Source: Terasakiispira papahanaumokuakeensis
GTDB lineage: Bacteria > Pseudomonadota > Gammaproteobacteria > Pseudomonadales > Halomonadaceae
NCBI RefSeq assembly: GCF_001709345.1
Contig: NZ_MDTQ01000001.1
Location: 62,001 to 126,000 of the forward strand
Direction of reading: 5' to 3'
Length of the DNA stretch: 64,000 nucleotides
Both the position numbers and the translations under genes were made by a program. The number at the start of each line of letters is the position of its first letter. The first letter of the stretch is position 1. The notes under the pieces were generated by a model. It was not told where the DNA came from, did no database searches, and saw nothing but the letters and a program-made list of their open reading frames with translations. Of this stretch, positions 27,735-35,642 are shown piece after piece.

Positions 27735-27769
27735 TTCATGCATGAGTCACGGGGTGCCTCATGCATGAA
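27735..27769. terminator. Perfect 12-bp inverted repeat between two membrane-protein genes
   Basis: TTCATGCATGAG (27735-27746) and CTCATGCATGAA (27758-27769) pair perfectly; the 11-nt spacer contains CAC and GTG, which can extend the stem. It lies downstream of the DUF4870 gene. No T-run follows, so it may be a non-canonical terminator, an mRNA-end stabiliser or a protein-binding site. Confidence 0.45.
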
Positions 27770-27822
27770 GAATTTATAAGTATTCGCTGTTGTTGAGTGT
27801 GGTGATCTTTGTTTTAATCAAA

Positions 27823-28188
27823 TTAATATTTGAAACATTTAATGCTTAAAGGATAAGGCCAAACTTCCCCTTGGTTGGCTTTAACCGCAGCGATAATGGC
27901 GAATATCAAGTTAGCGATGGCCAGGACAATGAACCCGATCATGCCAATCACAAAAAACCATAACAAGGCGCATACAATAGAAAAAATAAGCATGCTAATA
28001 AACCAGTTGAAGATGATCTTGCCATTTTGGTCGATCACTGCATTCTTATCTTTGTTAGTGGCCCACATAATGATCGGGAGAATAATGCCTAGGCCTGGTG
28101 CAATAATGCTTGCGAATTGGCTAAGATGCATCAACATACAGAATGTGTTGAGTGGCATGCCCCAGTAATTTTCTTGCTGCTCGTCCAT
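27823..28188 (-). CDS. DUF4870-family membrane protein
   Basis: 121 aa. Three hydrophobic segments (about residues 15-45, 60-80 and 82-108) and the family pattern LCMLMHLSQF-like start (here FCMLMHLSQFASIIAPGLG) followed by IMWATNKDKNAVIDQNGK. The role of DUF4870 proteins is unknown. The gene is probably monocistronic; a strong inverted repeat lies 55 bp past its stop. Confidence 0.85.
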   Translation of the reverse strand: MDEQQENYWGMPLNTFCMLMHLSQFASIIAPGLGIILPIIMWATNKDKNAVIDQNGKIIFNWFISMLIFSIVCALLWFFVIGMIGFIVLAIANLIFAIIAAVKANQGEVWPYPLSIKCFKY

Positions 28189-28444
28189 AACATAACTCCA
28201 ATATTTAATTAATGTTTATTGAGAATAATCTTGTGCTTGAAATCAGGTGTCGTTTGAATTCAACAAACTTTGCTGTAACACTCTTCTCTCCCTTATTTAG
28301 GTGGTGCTTATGGGAGACGGCTCAATATGATCGACCCGGTTTTACATGCCTTTTTGAGAGACTCTGATCAGACTTTGCCATGATATGGCTGATATCTTTC
28401 CAGTCTTGGATAAGATATGCATGAAATCCTACAGGAATATAAAT

Positions 28445-28460
28445 CAACACACTTGTGTTG
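28445..28460. promoter_or_regulatory. Perfect 16-bp palindromic repeat upstream of sugE
   Basis: CAACACA and TGTGTTG (28445-28451, 28454-28460) flank CT. It lies ~100 bp before the riboswitch and could be an operator or a small hairpin. Confidence 0.35.
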
Positions 28461-28556
28461 CTTAAAGCAGACGCTCATATGTCTCTGCCGTGAGAATGGC
28501 CATAAATCTTCAGTTGATGATCATGTTCATCTTGCGTAGTTTAGCCACCGATAAAT

Positions 28557-28604
28557 GAGGACGACCTCTCCCGATAGTGGGTAATCATGACCAGGACGGC
28601 CTGG
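28557..28604 (+). ncRNA. Guanidine-II (mini-ykkC) riboswitch
   Basis: Two short hairpins with the diagnostic ACGR tetraloops: GAGG-ACGA-CCTC (28557-28568) and CCAGG-ACGG-CCTGG (28591-28604), separated by 22 nt. This is the complete guanidine-II core, in which each loop binds one guanidinium ion. The second hairpin ends 22 nt before the sugE start and 13 nt before its GGAG site, the usual spacing for translational control. Known members sit in front of SMR exporters, as here. Guanidine binding should favour loop-loop pairing and release the ribosome site. Confidence 0.9.
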
Positions 28605-28626
28605 CACTCATCGTTTTGGAGCGGTT

Positions 28627-28944
28627 ATGGCTTGGATCTATTTATTCGTCGCCGGTGTCCTTGAAGTCGTGTGGGCTTACACCATGAAGCAATCCTACGG
28701 TTTTAGTCGGTTGCTGCCTTCGGCGATCACTTTTGTCGCCATGTTGGCCAGTTTTTCGCTCTTATCCATCGCCATGCGCACAATTCCCTTGGGAACGGCT
28801 TACACGATTTGGACTGGAATTGGCGCCGTGGGGACCTTTCTGATCGGAATCATACTCTTGGGCGAATCGTTAAACCCGATGCGCCTTGTGGCCGCGATGC
28901 TGATCGTCTCTGGATTAGTGCTGATGAAACTCTCAAGCTCATAA
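28627..28944 (+). CDS. sugE: SMR-family guanidinium exporter SugE/Gdx
   Basis: 105 aa, four transmembrane helices, small multidrug resistance family. WIYLFVAGVLEVVWAYTMKQ places the essential Glu in helix 1 (E13), and the sequence has SugE/Gdx-type features, including TAYTIWTGIGAVGT and LLGESLNP. SugE proteins export guanidinium in exchange for protons. A guanidine-II riboswitch immediately upstream supports this function over general drug export. GGAG lies ahead of the start. The stop is followed by an imperfect repeat of its own surroundings (28938-28980). Confidence 0.95.
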   Translation: MAWIYLFVAGVLEVVWAYTMKQSYGFSRLLPSAITFVAMLASFSLLSIAMRTIPLGTAYTIWTGIGAVGTFLIGIILLGESLNPMRLVAAMLIVSGLVLMKLSSS

Positions 28945-29165
28945 GTTTCAAGCGGTTTATGCCATAAATTTCGAGCGATTCATATATTTGGTGTTTCTAA
29001 TGTATGGAGGCGATTCGAGATGGAGAGGTGTAATGACAGAGATAAGAGAGATCAGTATGCCAGAGAAAAACTAAAGAAAAAGAAAAGAGGGGGAGCGTTA
29101 GAATGAAGGGCTAGCGACTCGCCACGGTATCACTGGTGGCTGCATCAAAGGCAAAGGAAAGAAAG

Positions 29166-29241
<76 letters not shown>

Positions 29242-29247
29242 ACGCAG

Positions 29248-29267
29248 AGTCTGATGAACATCAGACT
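29248..29267 (-). other. Hairpin in the Gln-Thr tRNA spacer, copy 1
   Basis: AGTCTGATG and CATCAGACT flank AA in a 20-bp near-palindrome between tRNA-Gln and tRNA-Thr. It is conserved in copy 2 at 29779-29798 and probably folds in the precursor as a processing element. Confidence 0.6.
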
Positions 29268-29273
29268 GAGAAG

Positions 29274-29348
29274 TGGCTGGGGTACCAGGATTCGAACCTG
29301 GGAATGCCGATACCAAAAACCGGTGCCTTACCACTTGGCGATACCCCA
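29274..29348 (-). tRNA. tRNA-Gln(TTG), copy 1
   Basis: 75 nt including CCA. Reverse strand begins TGGGGTATCGCCAAG; the anticodon loop TTTTGGT carries TTG. Discriminator G, as expected for Gln. Confidence 0.96.
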
Positions 29349-29365
29349 GCAACAGGTGTAGACGG

Positions 29366-29441
29366 TGGTGGCCAGAGACGGAATCGAACCGCCGACACGG
29401 GGATTTTCAATCCCCTGCTCTACCAACTGAGCTATCTGGCC
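29366..29441 (-). tRNA. tRNA-Phe(GAA), copy 1
   Basis: 76 nt including CCA. Reverse strand begins GGCCAGATAGCTCAG; anticodon loop TTGAAAA carries GAA between GGGGA and TCCCC stems. First gene of the left triplet. Confidence 0.96.
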
Positions 29442-29457
29442 CCGTCAACAGGGGCGT

Positions 29458-29486
29458 ATTAAACAAGGTTCGCTTGGATGCGTCAA
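29458..29486 (-). promoter_or_regulatory. Sigma-70 promoter of the left tRNA triplet
   Basis: On the reverse strand TTGACG (29486-29481), a 17-bp spacer, then TTTAAT (29463-29458), 16 bp before tRNA-Phe. The right copy has the same hexamers and spacing. Confidence 0.85.
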
Positions 29487-29697
29487 CTCCTGTTGCATAC
29501 TTTTTCTGACTTGCTGCTTTTTGCTTGGTTAAGGCCGTCATATTCGGCATGGATCACGGAGAATATTAGGCAACGAGGTTGGCAAAAGGCTAGGTTGGCT
29601 TTAAATATAAGACAACTCTAATGTATTGAGTATGAGAAAATAATTTATATGATGAATGTGTTTTAAAAGGATTGGACATCAAAGGAGGAAAGAAAAA

Positions 29698-29773
<76 letters not shown>

Positions 29774-29778
29774 ACGCA

Positions 29779-29798
29779 AGTCTGATGAACATCAGACT
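29779..29798 (-). other. Hairpin in the Gln-Thr tRNA spacer, copy 2
   Basis: Same AGTCTGATG-AA-CATCAGACT near-palindrome as in copy 1; the two spacers differ by one base next to it. Confidence 0.6.
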
Positions 29799-29804
29799 GA
29801 GAAG

Positions 29805-29879
29805 TGGCTGGGGTACCAGGATTCGAACCTGGGAATGCCGATACCAAAAACCGGTGCCTTACCACTTGGCGATACCCCA
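29805..29879 (-). tRNA. tRNA-Gln(TTG), copy 2
   Basis: 75 nt including CCA, same sequence as copy 1 at 29274-29348, anticodon TTG. Confidence 0.96.
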
Positions 29880-29898
29880 GCAACAGGGTTGTAGACGG

Positions 29899-29974
29899 TG
29901 GTGGCCAGAGACGGAATCGAACCGCCGACACGGGGATTTTCAATCCCCTGCTCTACCAACTGAGCTATCTGGCC
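29899..29974 (-). tRNA. tRNA-Phe(GAA), copy 2
   Basis: 76 nt including CCA, same sequence as copy 1 at 29366-29441, anticodon GAA. First gene of the right triplet. Confidence 0.96.
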
Positions 29975-29990
29975 CCGTCGACAGGTGCGT

Positions 29991-30019
29991 ATTAAACAGG
30001 GTTCGTTTTGAATCGTCAA
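29991..30019 (-). promoter_or_regulatory. Sigma-70 promoter of the right tRNA triplet
   Basis: Reverse strand TTGACG (30019-30014), 17-bp spacer, TTTAAT (29996-29991), 16 bp before tRNA-Phe. Very A/T-rich sequence with A-tracts lies just upstream, resembling an UP element. Confidence 0.87.
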
Positions 30020-30093
30020 CTATTTTTTTATTCTTTTTATGGTTTTTTTCAAAAAAATGAGGAGGTTGGCTCGTCTCACTGATGTTTATGCTG

Positions 30094-30369
30094 TCAAGAT
30101 GACGGCGGCACATAACCTTCGGCTTGTTCCAGTTCATCACTGTTATCTAAAAAGCGTTCCATTTGTTCCATCAGGTACTGGCGTGCTTCTGGATCAAAGA
30201 CACGTAGGTGCTTTTCATTGATCAAGCGGGTTTGGTGGGTAAGCCAAGCTTGCCAGGCCTGTTTGGATACCGTGTCGAATAATTCCTGGCCTTTGGGGCC
30301 GGGGATAGGCGGTTGATCCAAGCCTTCCAGTTCTTGCTGATATTTACGACAAAAGACAGTGCGAGACAT
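30094..30369 (-). CDS. yggX: Fe(II) trafficking protein YggX
   Basis: 91 aa; E. coli YggX has 91. Small cytoplasmic protein linked to iron trafficking and protection of Fe-S clusters from oxidative damage. [18 protein letters not shown] with conserved C7, then [17 protein letters not shown] and [17 protein letters not shown] near the C-terminus, match the family throughout. Its ATG overlaps the mutY stop (TAATG), so the two are translationally coupled, as in many gammaproteobacteria. MutY carries a 4Fe-4S cluster, which fits the pairing. Confidence 0.97.
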   Translation of the reverse strand: MSRTVFCRKYQQELEGLDQPPIPGPKGQELFDTVSKQAWQAWLTHQTRLINEKHLRVFDPEARQYLMEQMERFLDNSDELEQAEGYVPPSS

Positions 30370-31454
30370 TACTCGGACTCCGTCAACGAGAGTTGTTGGG
30401 GTTGATGCAATGACTCCAGCAGCTTTTTAACAGGAGCTGCCAAGCCAATCGAATCAGGTTTTTGTGGATGGTACCAGCGCCAGCCTTCGGTTGTCGTGGG
30501 TTGGCCGCTGACGTTAAGCGGTGCCAACCAAGGATGTATCTGGAGCTTAAAGTGAGTGAATGTATGGCTGACGCGGCTCAGCGCCTGGGCCGGTGCGGTG
30601 GCCCATTTCCAGGCTAACCAATGATGCATTTCAGCGCTGGATTCAAATTCGGGCAGGCTCCAAAGGCCACCCCAAATCCCTTCGGCTGGGCGCTGTTTTA
30701 ATAACACATGGCCATCAGGCAAGGTGACCAGTGGCATGCAGGTGCTGCGCTCAGGAATGGTTTTTTTCGGTTTTGGCGTTGGCAGTTGGTCGACGAGCCC
30801 TTGATGATAAGCGGCGCAGTCCATCTGCAAGGGGCAGCAAGTGCAGGTTGGGCGGCGGCGGGTACAGAGTGTCGCCCCCAAATCCATCATGGCTTGCGTA
30901 TAGTCACCCACGCGCGAATCGGGGGTATGGGCTTCGGCTTTTGCCCAGAGTTGACGCTCAATTTTGGGCTGGGCTGGCCAACCTTCTATCGCGTGGTAGC
31001 GGGTGAGCACTCGCTTGACGTTGCCATCCAGAATGGTGGCGCGTTGGCCTGTGGATAACGCAATAATGGCGCCAGCAGTGGAGCGGCCGATACCCGGTAA
31101 AGCACACATGGCGTCCACATCATCGACCGGAAATTGACCTTGATGGTGCTCTACGACGGTCTGAGCACAGCGGTGCAAGTTACGCGCTCTGCTGTAATAA
31201 CCTAATCCAGTCCATAGATGCAGCACTTCATCTTGGGCTGCTGTGGCTAATGTGGCGACATCCGGGAATCGCGCCATAAAGCGTTCGTAGTAGTCCAAGA
31301 CCGTGGCCACTTGAGTCTGCTGTAACATGATCTCCGAAACCCAAACACGGTAAGGCGTTTGGTTCTGTTGCCAAGGCAGGTGCTTACGCCCATGTTGATC
31401 GAACCAGCGCAGCACACGTTGGGCAAAGGTGTCAGGTGCAGAGTGATCAGTCAT
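30369..31454 (-). CDS. mutY: A/G-specific adenine DNA glycosylase MutY
   Basis: 361 aa. MutY removes adenine opposite 8-oxoguanine, limiting G:C to T:A mutations. The helix-hairpin-helix glycosylase domain has catalytic E41 ([11 protein letters not shown]) and D143 ([10 protein letters not shown]). The HhH loop is [12 protein letters not shown]. The four Cys of the 4Fe-4S cluster are C197, C204, C207 and C213. The C-terminal MutT-like domain (from about residue 240) begins near [17 protein letters not shown] and recognises 8-oxoG. Co-transcribed with yggX; its start follows a ~300-bp spacer that contains the AsmA-gene terminator. Confidence 0.97.
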   Translation of the reverse strand: MTDHSAPDTFAQRVLRWFDQHGRKHLPWQQNQTPYRVWVSEIMLQQTQVATVLDYYERFMARFPDVATLATAAQDEVLHLWTGLGYYSRARNLHRCAQTVVEHHQGQFPVDDVDAMCALPGIGRSTAGAIIALSTGQRATILDGNVKRVLTRYHAIEGWPAQPKIERQLWAKAEAHTPDSRVGDYTQAMMDLGATLCTRRRPTCTCCPLQMDCAAYHQGLVDQLPTPKPKKTIPERSTCMPLVTLPDGHVLLKQRPAEGIWGGLWSLPEFESSAEMHHWLAWKWATAPAQALSRVSHTFTHFKLQIHPWLAPLNVSGQPTTTEGWRWYHPQKPDSIGLAAPVKKLLESLHQPQQLSLTESE

Positions 31455-31608
31455 GTCAGTCGGTCAGGGCTCAAATTAGATATCACGATTGACGAAAAGT
31501 GATGGGTGAGTTTCAGCGTTCAGGTCTCACTTGCTTGTCATTATGGCGGGGTTGAGGCCCTTCCGTGAAGACCATTCGTTAAAAGTTCCCGTGTTTGATT
31601 CGAAGCCT

Positions 31609-31637
31609 AAAAAAAAGCCCCGCGATCCTCGCGGGGC
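31609..31637 (-). terminator. Strong rho-independent terminator of the AsmA-family gene
   Basis: GCCCCGCGA (31617-31625) and TCGCGGGGC (31629-31637) form a 9-bp GC-rich stem with a 3-nt loop; on the minus strand eight T follow (31616-31609). It lies ~150 bp past the AsmA-family stop. Confidence 0.92.
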
Positions 31638-31653
31638 GATAATAGATGATTTC

Positions 31654-31697
31654 ACTGCTTTCAAAACGACTGCTTTCAAAACGACTGCTTGATAACG
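31654..31697. repeat. 15-bp tandem repeat downstream of the AsmA-family gene
   Basis: ACTGCTTTCAAAACG is repeated exactly at 31654 and 31669, and in part at 31684 (ACTGCTTGATAACG). It lies between the AsmA-family stop and its terminator. Confidence 0.85.
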
Positions 31698-31783
31698 ACG
31701 GGTTCGCAATAGTGCTTTAAAACAACCCTCAACCTTAAAACAACTCTTGATCACAACGGGTCATCACAACCCGCTAAACGGCA

Positions 31784-34282
31784 TTACTGTTGCTCTTTCT
31801 TTTTAAATAGATGCCTTAGGCCGCGATTAAGTTCCTCATCGATTTTATTTTTCACTTTTTCACGGTTTTCATCGACTTTTTCCTGGAGCCGTTCCTGGCC
31901 CCGCTGAAGCTCGGCAGCGGCTTTTTCGCGGGCTTTTTCTTCGGCCATGGTCTTCACTGCATCGCCAATACTGCGAGTATCGACGCCACAACTTATGCGG
32001 CCTTCTTCTCCCAGATTACCTTGGCATTGTAAGGGCCAGCGGACTCGGGCCAGCGCTTCGGTGACAGTACAAACGCCTTGTTCTGCGTCTGGCTTAAAGC
32101 GTGCGCCGAGGTTGTAGAGAAAATCTTGAAGCGTGAGATCAAAAAAACCGCCGCCACTGATTTCAATCCCCGGAATGGCCATGACGAGCGGCTCATTTTT
32201 GATGCGGCCATCTTGAATATCGACATCGGCTGAGAAGTTGGAGAACTCTGTGCCCTCAGACCAGTCGCGCTGGCTCTGTCGGTCTTGCACGCGAGCAACG
32301 GCCTGACACAGGGTTTGTGAAATATTGATGCCATGTAAGACGCCATCATCAATATTCAGCTTACCTTGACCATTCAAGTGTTGTTTCCAGTCAGGCAAGG
32401 TATTGCCTCGTGTCTTGTATTCCCCGTTGAGTGCCAAGGTGCCGGCTAGCTTGTCGGGGTGGCCTAGGTCTTTCAACAGTGGCGCTAAGTCAAGTTGCTT
32501 CAATGTTTGGGTGAAGGACAGCTGTAATGGATCACGACGGGCATCGATCTGACCCTGTGCACGCCATTGACCTTGGTAGAGATCGGTATCGGCATGGGTC
32601 AGTTGGATATTGCCGTCACGAGCCGTGAGCGCTAACCGGTTATTGTTCAGAGTGAGGCCTTGGATTTTCAATTGCTGTAATTGTGTTGCGATATCCAGGT
32701 TCAGCTGACGCAAGGTCTCAACAGGGAGTAACGGCGCTTGGTTGCCTGGCCCTTTTCCCATTGGTGCGGTCGGTTGGTTGGGATCTTGCGGCACTTCTGC
32801 TGGCGTACTGTCTGTCGTGTTGGTGGCCGGTGGTGGTAAATAACGGTCCGCATCCAGTTGATCGCCTGACAGGTTCAGGCGAATTTGCCCATCGTCCAAC
32901 CCATACCCGGCGGTGCCCTCGAAGGTCGTTTGATCCAGGGTCAGCTTTAATGGCTTGATATTGAGCTGCTGTGAGCCTAGCGCGGCGGTCAGTGACAGCG
33001 TCATGGCTTTTAATGTTTCCGGGTCCTGTCGTTCAGGTAGGGCGATTCCCAGTTGGCTCAGTAATGTCTTGAGCTGATCCGTTTTGAGGCTGAAATTGGC
33101 TTCGCCTTTTGCTTGTTCAGCCCACTGCGAGATTTGTCCTTGGCCGCTTAATACCAGCTCGGCGAGTTTTCCCTGAAAGTGTTGCAGCTGAGCCTGTTGG
33201 GCTTTTAGGTCAGCTTTTGCATTCAAGCTCACACTGAACGGCAGCATGTCACTATTGGCTGCTTGGGTTGGACTGCGCAGATCGCCCGTCAGGCTAAAGC
33301 GGTTCAGATCGAGCTGTTGCGCATTGGGCTTAAATTTCAAACCCAGATCCAGGCGAGTGTTGTCGAGCCCTAGCGCGTGCCCGCTGGGATCTGGCGGTAA
33401 TGACATATTCGCCAGCGTAAGCGTGATCGGCAGGTCGATCATGTCCTGTCCCAAGTCGGCATTCAGATAGCCGCGTATAGTCAGATCCAGTGGACCTTGT
33501 GCAATTTTCGGCTGAGCTGCACTGACCTTAAACGTCAGGTCTTGCAGTTGGTAGTGCTGTGCATCGAGTTGAACTTGTATCAGGGTATCCAACGACCACT
33601 GTACATCGACGGGCATCGCTTGATTCCCTTGCCCTGTTTGGCCTTTCAAACGCCCGGAAACTTCCAGTGGGAAAGGTGCGTTCAATGAGACGTTATGGGC
33701 CAGCAGATTGAACTCTTGCAAGCCCATTGTTAAGGCGCTGGTTTGGTCGTCGAGTTTAACTTGAGCCTGTTCAATGCTGAGCTGATCAATCGCCAGAGAC
33801 ATTGGCTTTTGCGTTGAAGAGGTGGGCTCAGAGGTGACGGCCTCTGTCTCTTTTTCGCTGGTGGCATGAGTCTCCGTCGAGGGGGTCAGATGGGCCCAAT
33901 TGCTATCACCTTCGGCATTTCGGTAGAGATAAATGGAGGGGCGCACTAAGGCTAAAGTGTCGATTTGGATCTGGCCCGAAAACAAAGGAATCAGAGCAAG
34001 TCCCACCTGGGCACTGTCGATCGCGGCCAATGGGTTTTGTGTCTCAGGACCTTCGAGTGGGGTCACCGAGGTTTCTCCGAGGTTGAAGCCCAGCCGTGGG
34101 TAAAAGCTCCAACTCAACTCTCCTGGCATCTCCAGCTGGAGACCTTGGCGGGCCGCTAAAGCTTTGAGTTGGGGTTTATAGCTGTTGGGGTCAACCAGTA
34201 GTAGTAAGGCTACCACTGTGATGATGGCAATCCCCACTACGGAAAAAACGGATATCAATCCCCACTTGAGCCATCGTCTCAT
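31784..34282 (-). CDS. AsmA-family envelope protein
   Basis: 832 aa from MRRWLKWGL; that start at 34282 has GAGGTGAG upstream, while the ATG pair at 34312 adds ten unconserved residues. One N-terminal membrane anchor (about residues 5-29) is followed by the AsmA start domain (VDPNSYKPQLKALAARQGLQ). A long beta-rich periplasmic region and the conserved C-terminal domain follow (NINDGVLHGINIS-like sequence, IEISGGGFFDLTLQ). AsmA-like proteins belong to the bridge-like lipid-transfer group and affect outer-membrane lipid homeostasis. At ~830 aa it is longer than E. coli AsmA (617). The C-terminal ~60 residues are a charged, probably coiled-coil tail. A Pro/Thr-rich linker lies near residue 490. 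Confidence 0.88.
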   Translation of the reverse strand: MRRWLKWGLISVFSVVGIAIITVVALLLLVDPNSYKPQLKALAARQGLQLEMPGELSWSFYPRLGFNLGETSVTPLEGPETQNPLAAIDSAQVGLALIPLFSGQIQIDTLALVRPSIYLYRNAEGDSNWAHLTPSTETHATSEKETEAVTSEPTSSTQKPMSLAIDQLSIEQAQVKLDDQTSALTMGLQEFNLLAHNVSLNAPFPLEVSGRLKGQTGQGNQAMPVDVQWSLDTLIQVQLDAQHYQLQDLTFKVSAAQPKIAQGPLDLTIRGYLNADLGQDMIDLPITLTLANMSLPPDPSGHALGLDNTRLDLGLKFKPNAQQLDLNRFSLTGDLRSPTQAANSDMLPFSVSLNAKADLKAQQAQLQHFQGKLAELVLSGQGQISQWAEQAKGEANFSLKTDQLKTLLSQLGIALPERQDPETLKAMTLSLTAALGSQQLNIKPLKLTLDQTTFEGTAGYGLDDGQIRLNLSGDQLDADRYLPPPATNTTDSTPAEVPQDPNQPTAPMGKGPGNQAPLLPVETLRQLNLDIATQLQQLKIQGLTLNNNRLALTARDGNIQLTHADTDLYQGQWRAQGQIDARRDPLQLSFTQTLKQLDLAPLLKDLGHPDKLAGTLALNGEYKTRGNTLPDWKQHLNGQGKLNIDDGVLHGINISQTLCQAVARVQDRQSQRDWSEGTEFSNFSADVDIQDGRIKNEPLVMAIPGIEISGGGFFDLTLQDFLYNLGARFKPDAEQGVCTVTEALARVRWPLQCQGNLGEEGRISCGVDTRSIGDAVKTMAEEKAREKAAAELQRGQERLQEKVDENREKVKNKIDEELNRGLRHLFKKKEQQ

Positions 34283-34610
34283 ACCGCTCACCTCATTGAT
34301 CGTGTTCATCATCCCTGCTGCGACGGGTATCGGTGTTGAGTGTCGTACTTTGACCTTTCCCGCCGGCAGTCCAAGTGTGCGCTATTGGAGTGCTTGGTGC
34401 ACAGTACTTGTTGGGTTGGCTGGTTGTTTGCCGTTTGTGCCTATGTCAGTTACGCAAAAGTACCGAAATTAAAGTACAGGCTTTAACGTACAAGCTTTAA
34501 CGTACAAGGGTTAAAACACTAGAGTATAAGGTGTCGCCATCAGATGTCATGGTGATGTCAGATGACGACAAGGGGGCTGGATGATATGAGCAATGGTCAT
34601 GCTGGAAAGA
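34283..34610. other. Intergenic region with a 14-bp duplication
   Basis: It separates the AsmA-family gene from the solute-binding gene; both neighbours are on the minus strand. GCTTTAACGTACAA is repeated exactly at 34480-34493 and 34494-34507, with diverged copies on each side. No ORF or RNA was recognised. Confidence 0.5.
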
Positions 34611-35642
34611 TTAGGGCCAGAAAGATTGTTGCCAGCGCTGCATAAAATACTGATGACGTTGGCTATCCAGCAGCGCCAGTAGGCTAGCATTCATATTAAT
34701 CGGGTAGAGGCGTGGGCCGACCTGATCCTTGAGGCGTTGTGCTGTATAGGGGCCTTGTACATCCGGACGAATACTGAAAAGTGGGGTTTCACCGGCCAGA
34801 ATGTGCTGACCTTCAAAACTGAGTAAGAAGTTGACGAAGCGCTCAGCGGCTTGTGGGTGGGGCGCTTCTTTGTGAATAAAGGCCATGCGCATCACGACCA
34901 GTGAATAATCCTGAGGGACTTGAACAATCACTTCCGGATGTTCCAAGGCCCAGGCCATGGCATAAGAACCTAATAAATTGTAACCCAACCAGTAGCGGCC
35001 GGATGAGAGCCCTTTTAGCATGTCGGGGGTTGCGGATGCGGTGCTGGCTTGCACTCGACCCATGGCTTGAATCAGTGACCAGAAGCGACCGGAGTAACGG
35101 GCATCTTGTTGATACAAGGCATACCCGAGGTCACTGCCTTGTGGGGTATAAGTGACGACTCTCTGTTGCAGAATATCGTGATGATCGTTTAATCGCTTGA
35201 GCAGGTCCGCATGAGACGTCGGCGGCAGCATGTGTTGTGCCAAGTCGAGCCGGTAAGCCATCACGATCGGTTCAAATGTAAAACCAAAAACTTCATTTCG
35301 CCACTTGGCCCATTTGGGCCATTGTTGTACCTGTGGACTGTTTAATCGCCGGGCATAACCTTGGTTGACGCGCCCCATTTGTTGGGCCATGGCTGCGCTA
35401 ATGATGACATCGGCGGTGACCGGTTGACGAATTACGGACTGATCTGTCGCCTGTGTATTTTGGTCGTGGTATTCAATCTCGATGTCTGGATAGGTCGCCA
35501 TGAACTTATCCAATAGCGGTTGAATAACGCTTTGGTCAAGAGCCGCGTTGATCACCAGGGGTTCGGCCTGAGCTGAGTGGGGGGTGATACTGAACAGCGA
35601 TAGTAGGATGCAGCAAGTGCCCAATAGTTGACGTATGCTCAT
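34611..35642 (-). CDS. Periplasmic solute-binding protein in a TctDE-like operon
   Basis: 343 aa. The signal peptide ends at AQA (near residue 26). The fold matches iron/putrescine-type type II periplasmic binding proteins: LVINAALDQSVIQPLLDKF at the start and PVTADVIISAAMAQQMGRV near residue 75. No ABC permease or ATPase gene accompanies it. Its ATG overlaps the histidine-kinase stop (ATGA), making it the third gene of a regulator-kinase-binding protein operon. The context suggests it presents a ligand to the kinase rather than feeding a transporter; that is inference. Confidence 0.85.
   Translation of the reverse strand: MSIRQLLGTCCILLSLFSITPHSAQAEPLVINAALDQSVIQPLLDKFMATYPDIEIEYHDQNTQATDQSVIRQPVTADVIISAAMAQQMGRVNQGYARRLNSPQVQQWPKWAKWRNEVFGFTFEPIVMAYRLDLAQHMLPPTSHADLLKRLNDHHDILQQRVVTYTPQGSDLGYALYQQDARYSGRFWSLIQAMGRVQASTASATPDMLKGLSSGRYWLGYNLLGSYAMAWALEHPEVIVQVPQDYSLVVMRMAFIHKEAPHPQAAERFVNFLLSFEGQHILAGETPLFSIRPDVQGPYTAQRLKDQVGPRLYPINMNASLLALLDSQRHQYFMQRWQQSFWP

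Noticed and set aside
31784..34282. A TamB-like translocation protein
   Set aside because: The N-terminal AsmA block (DPNSYKPQLKALA) and the ~830-aa length fit AsmA better than TamB, which is usually over 1200 aa.
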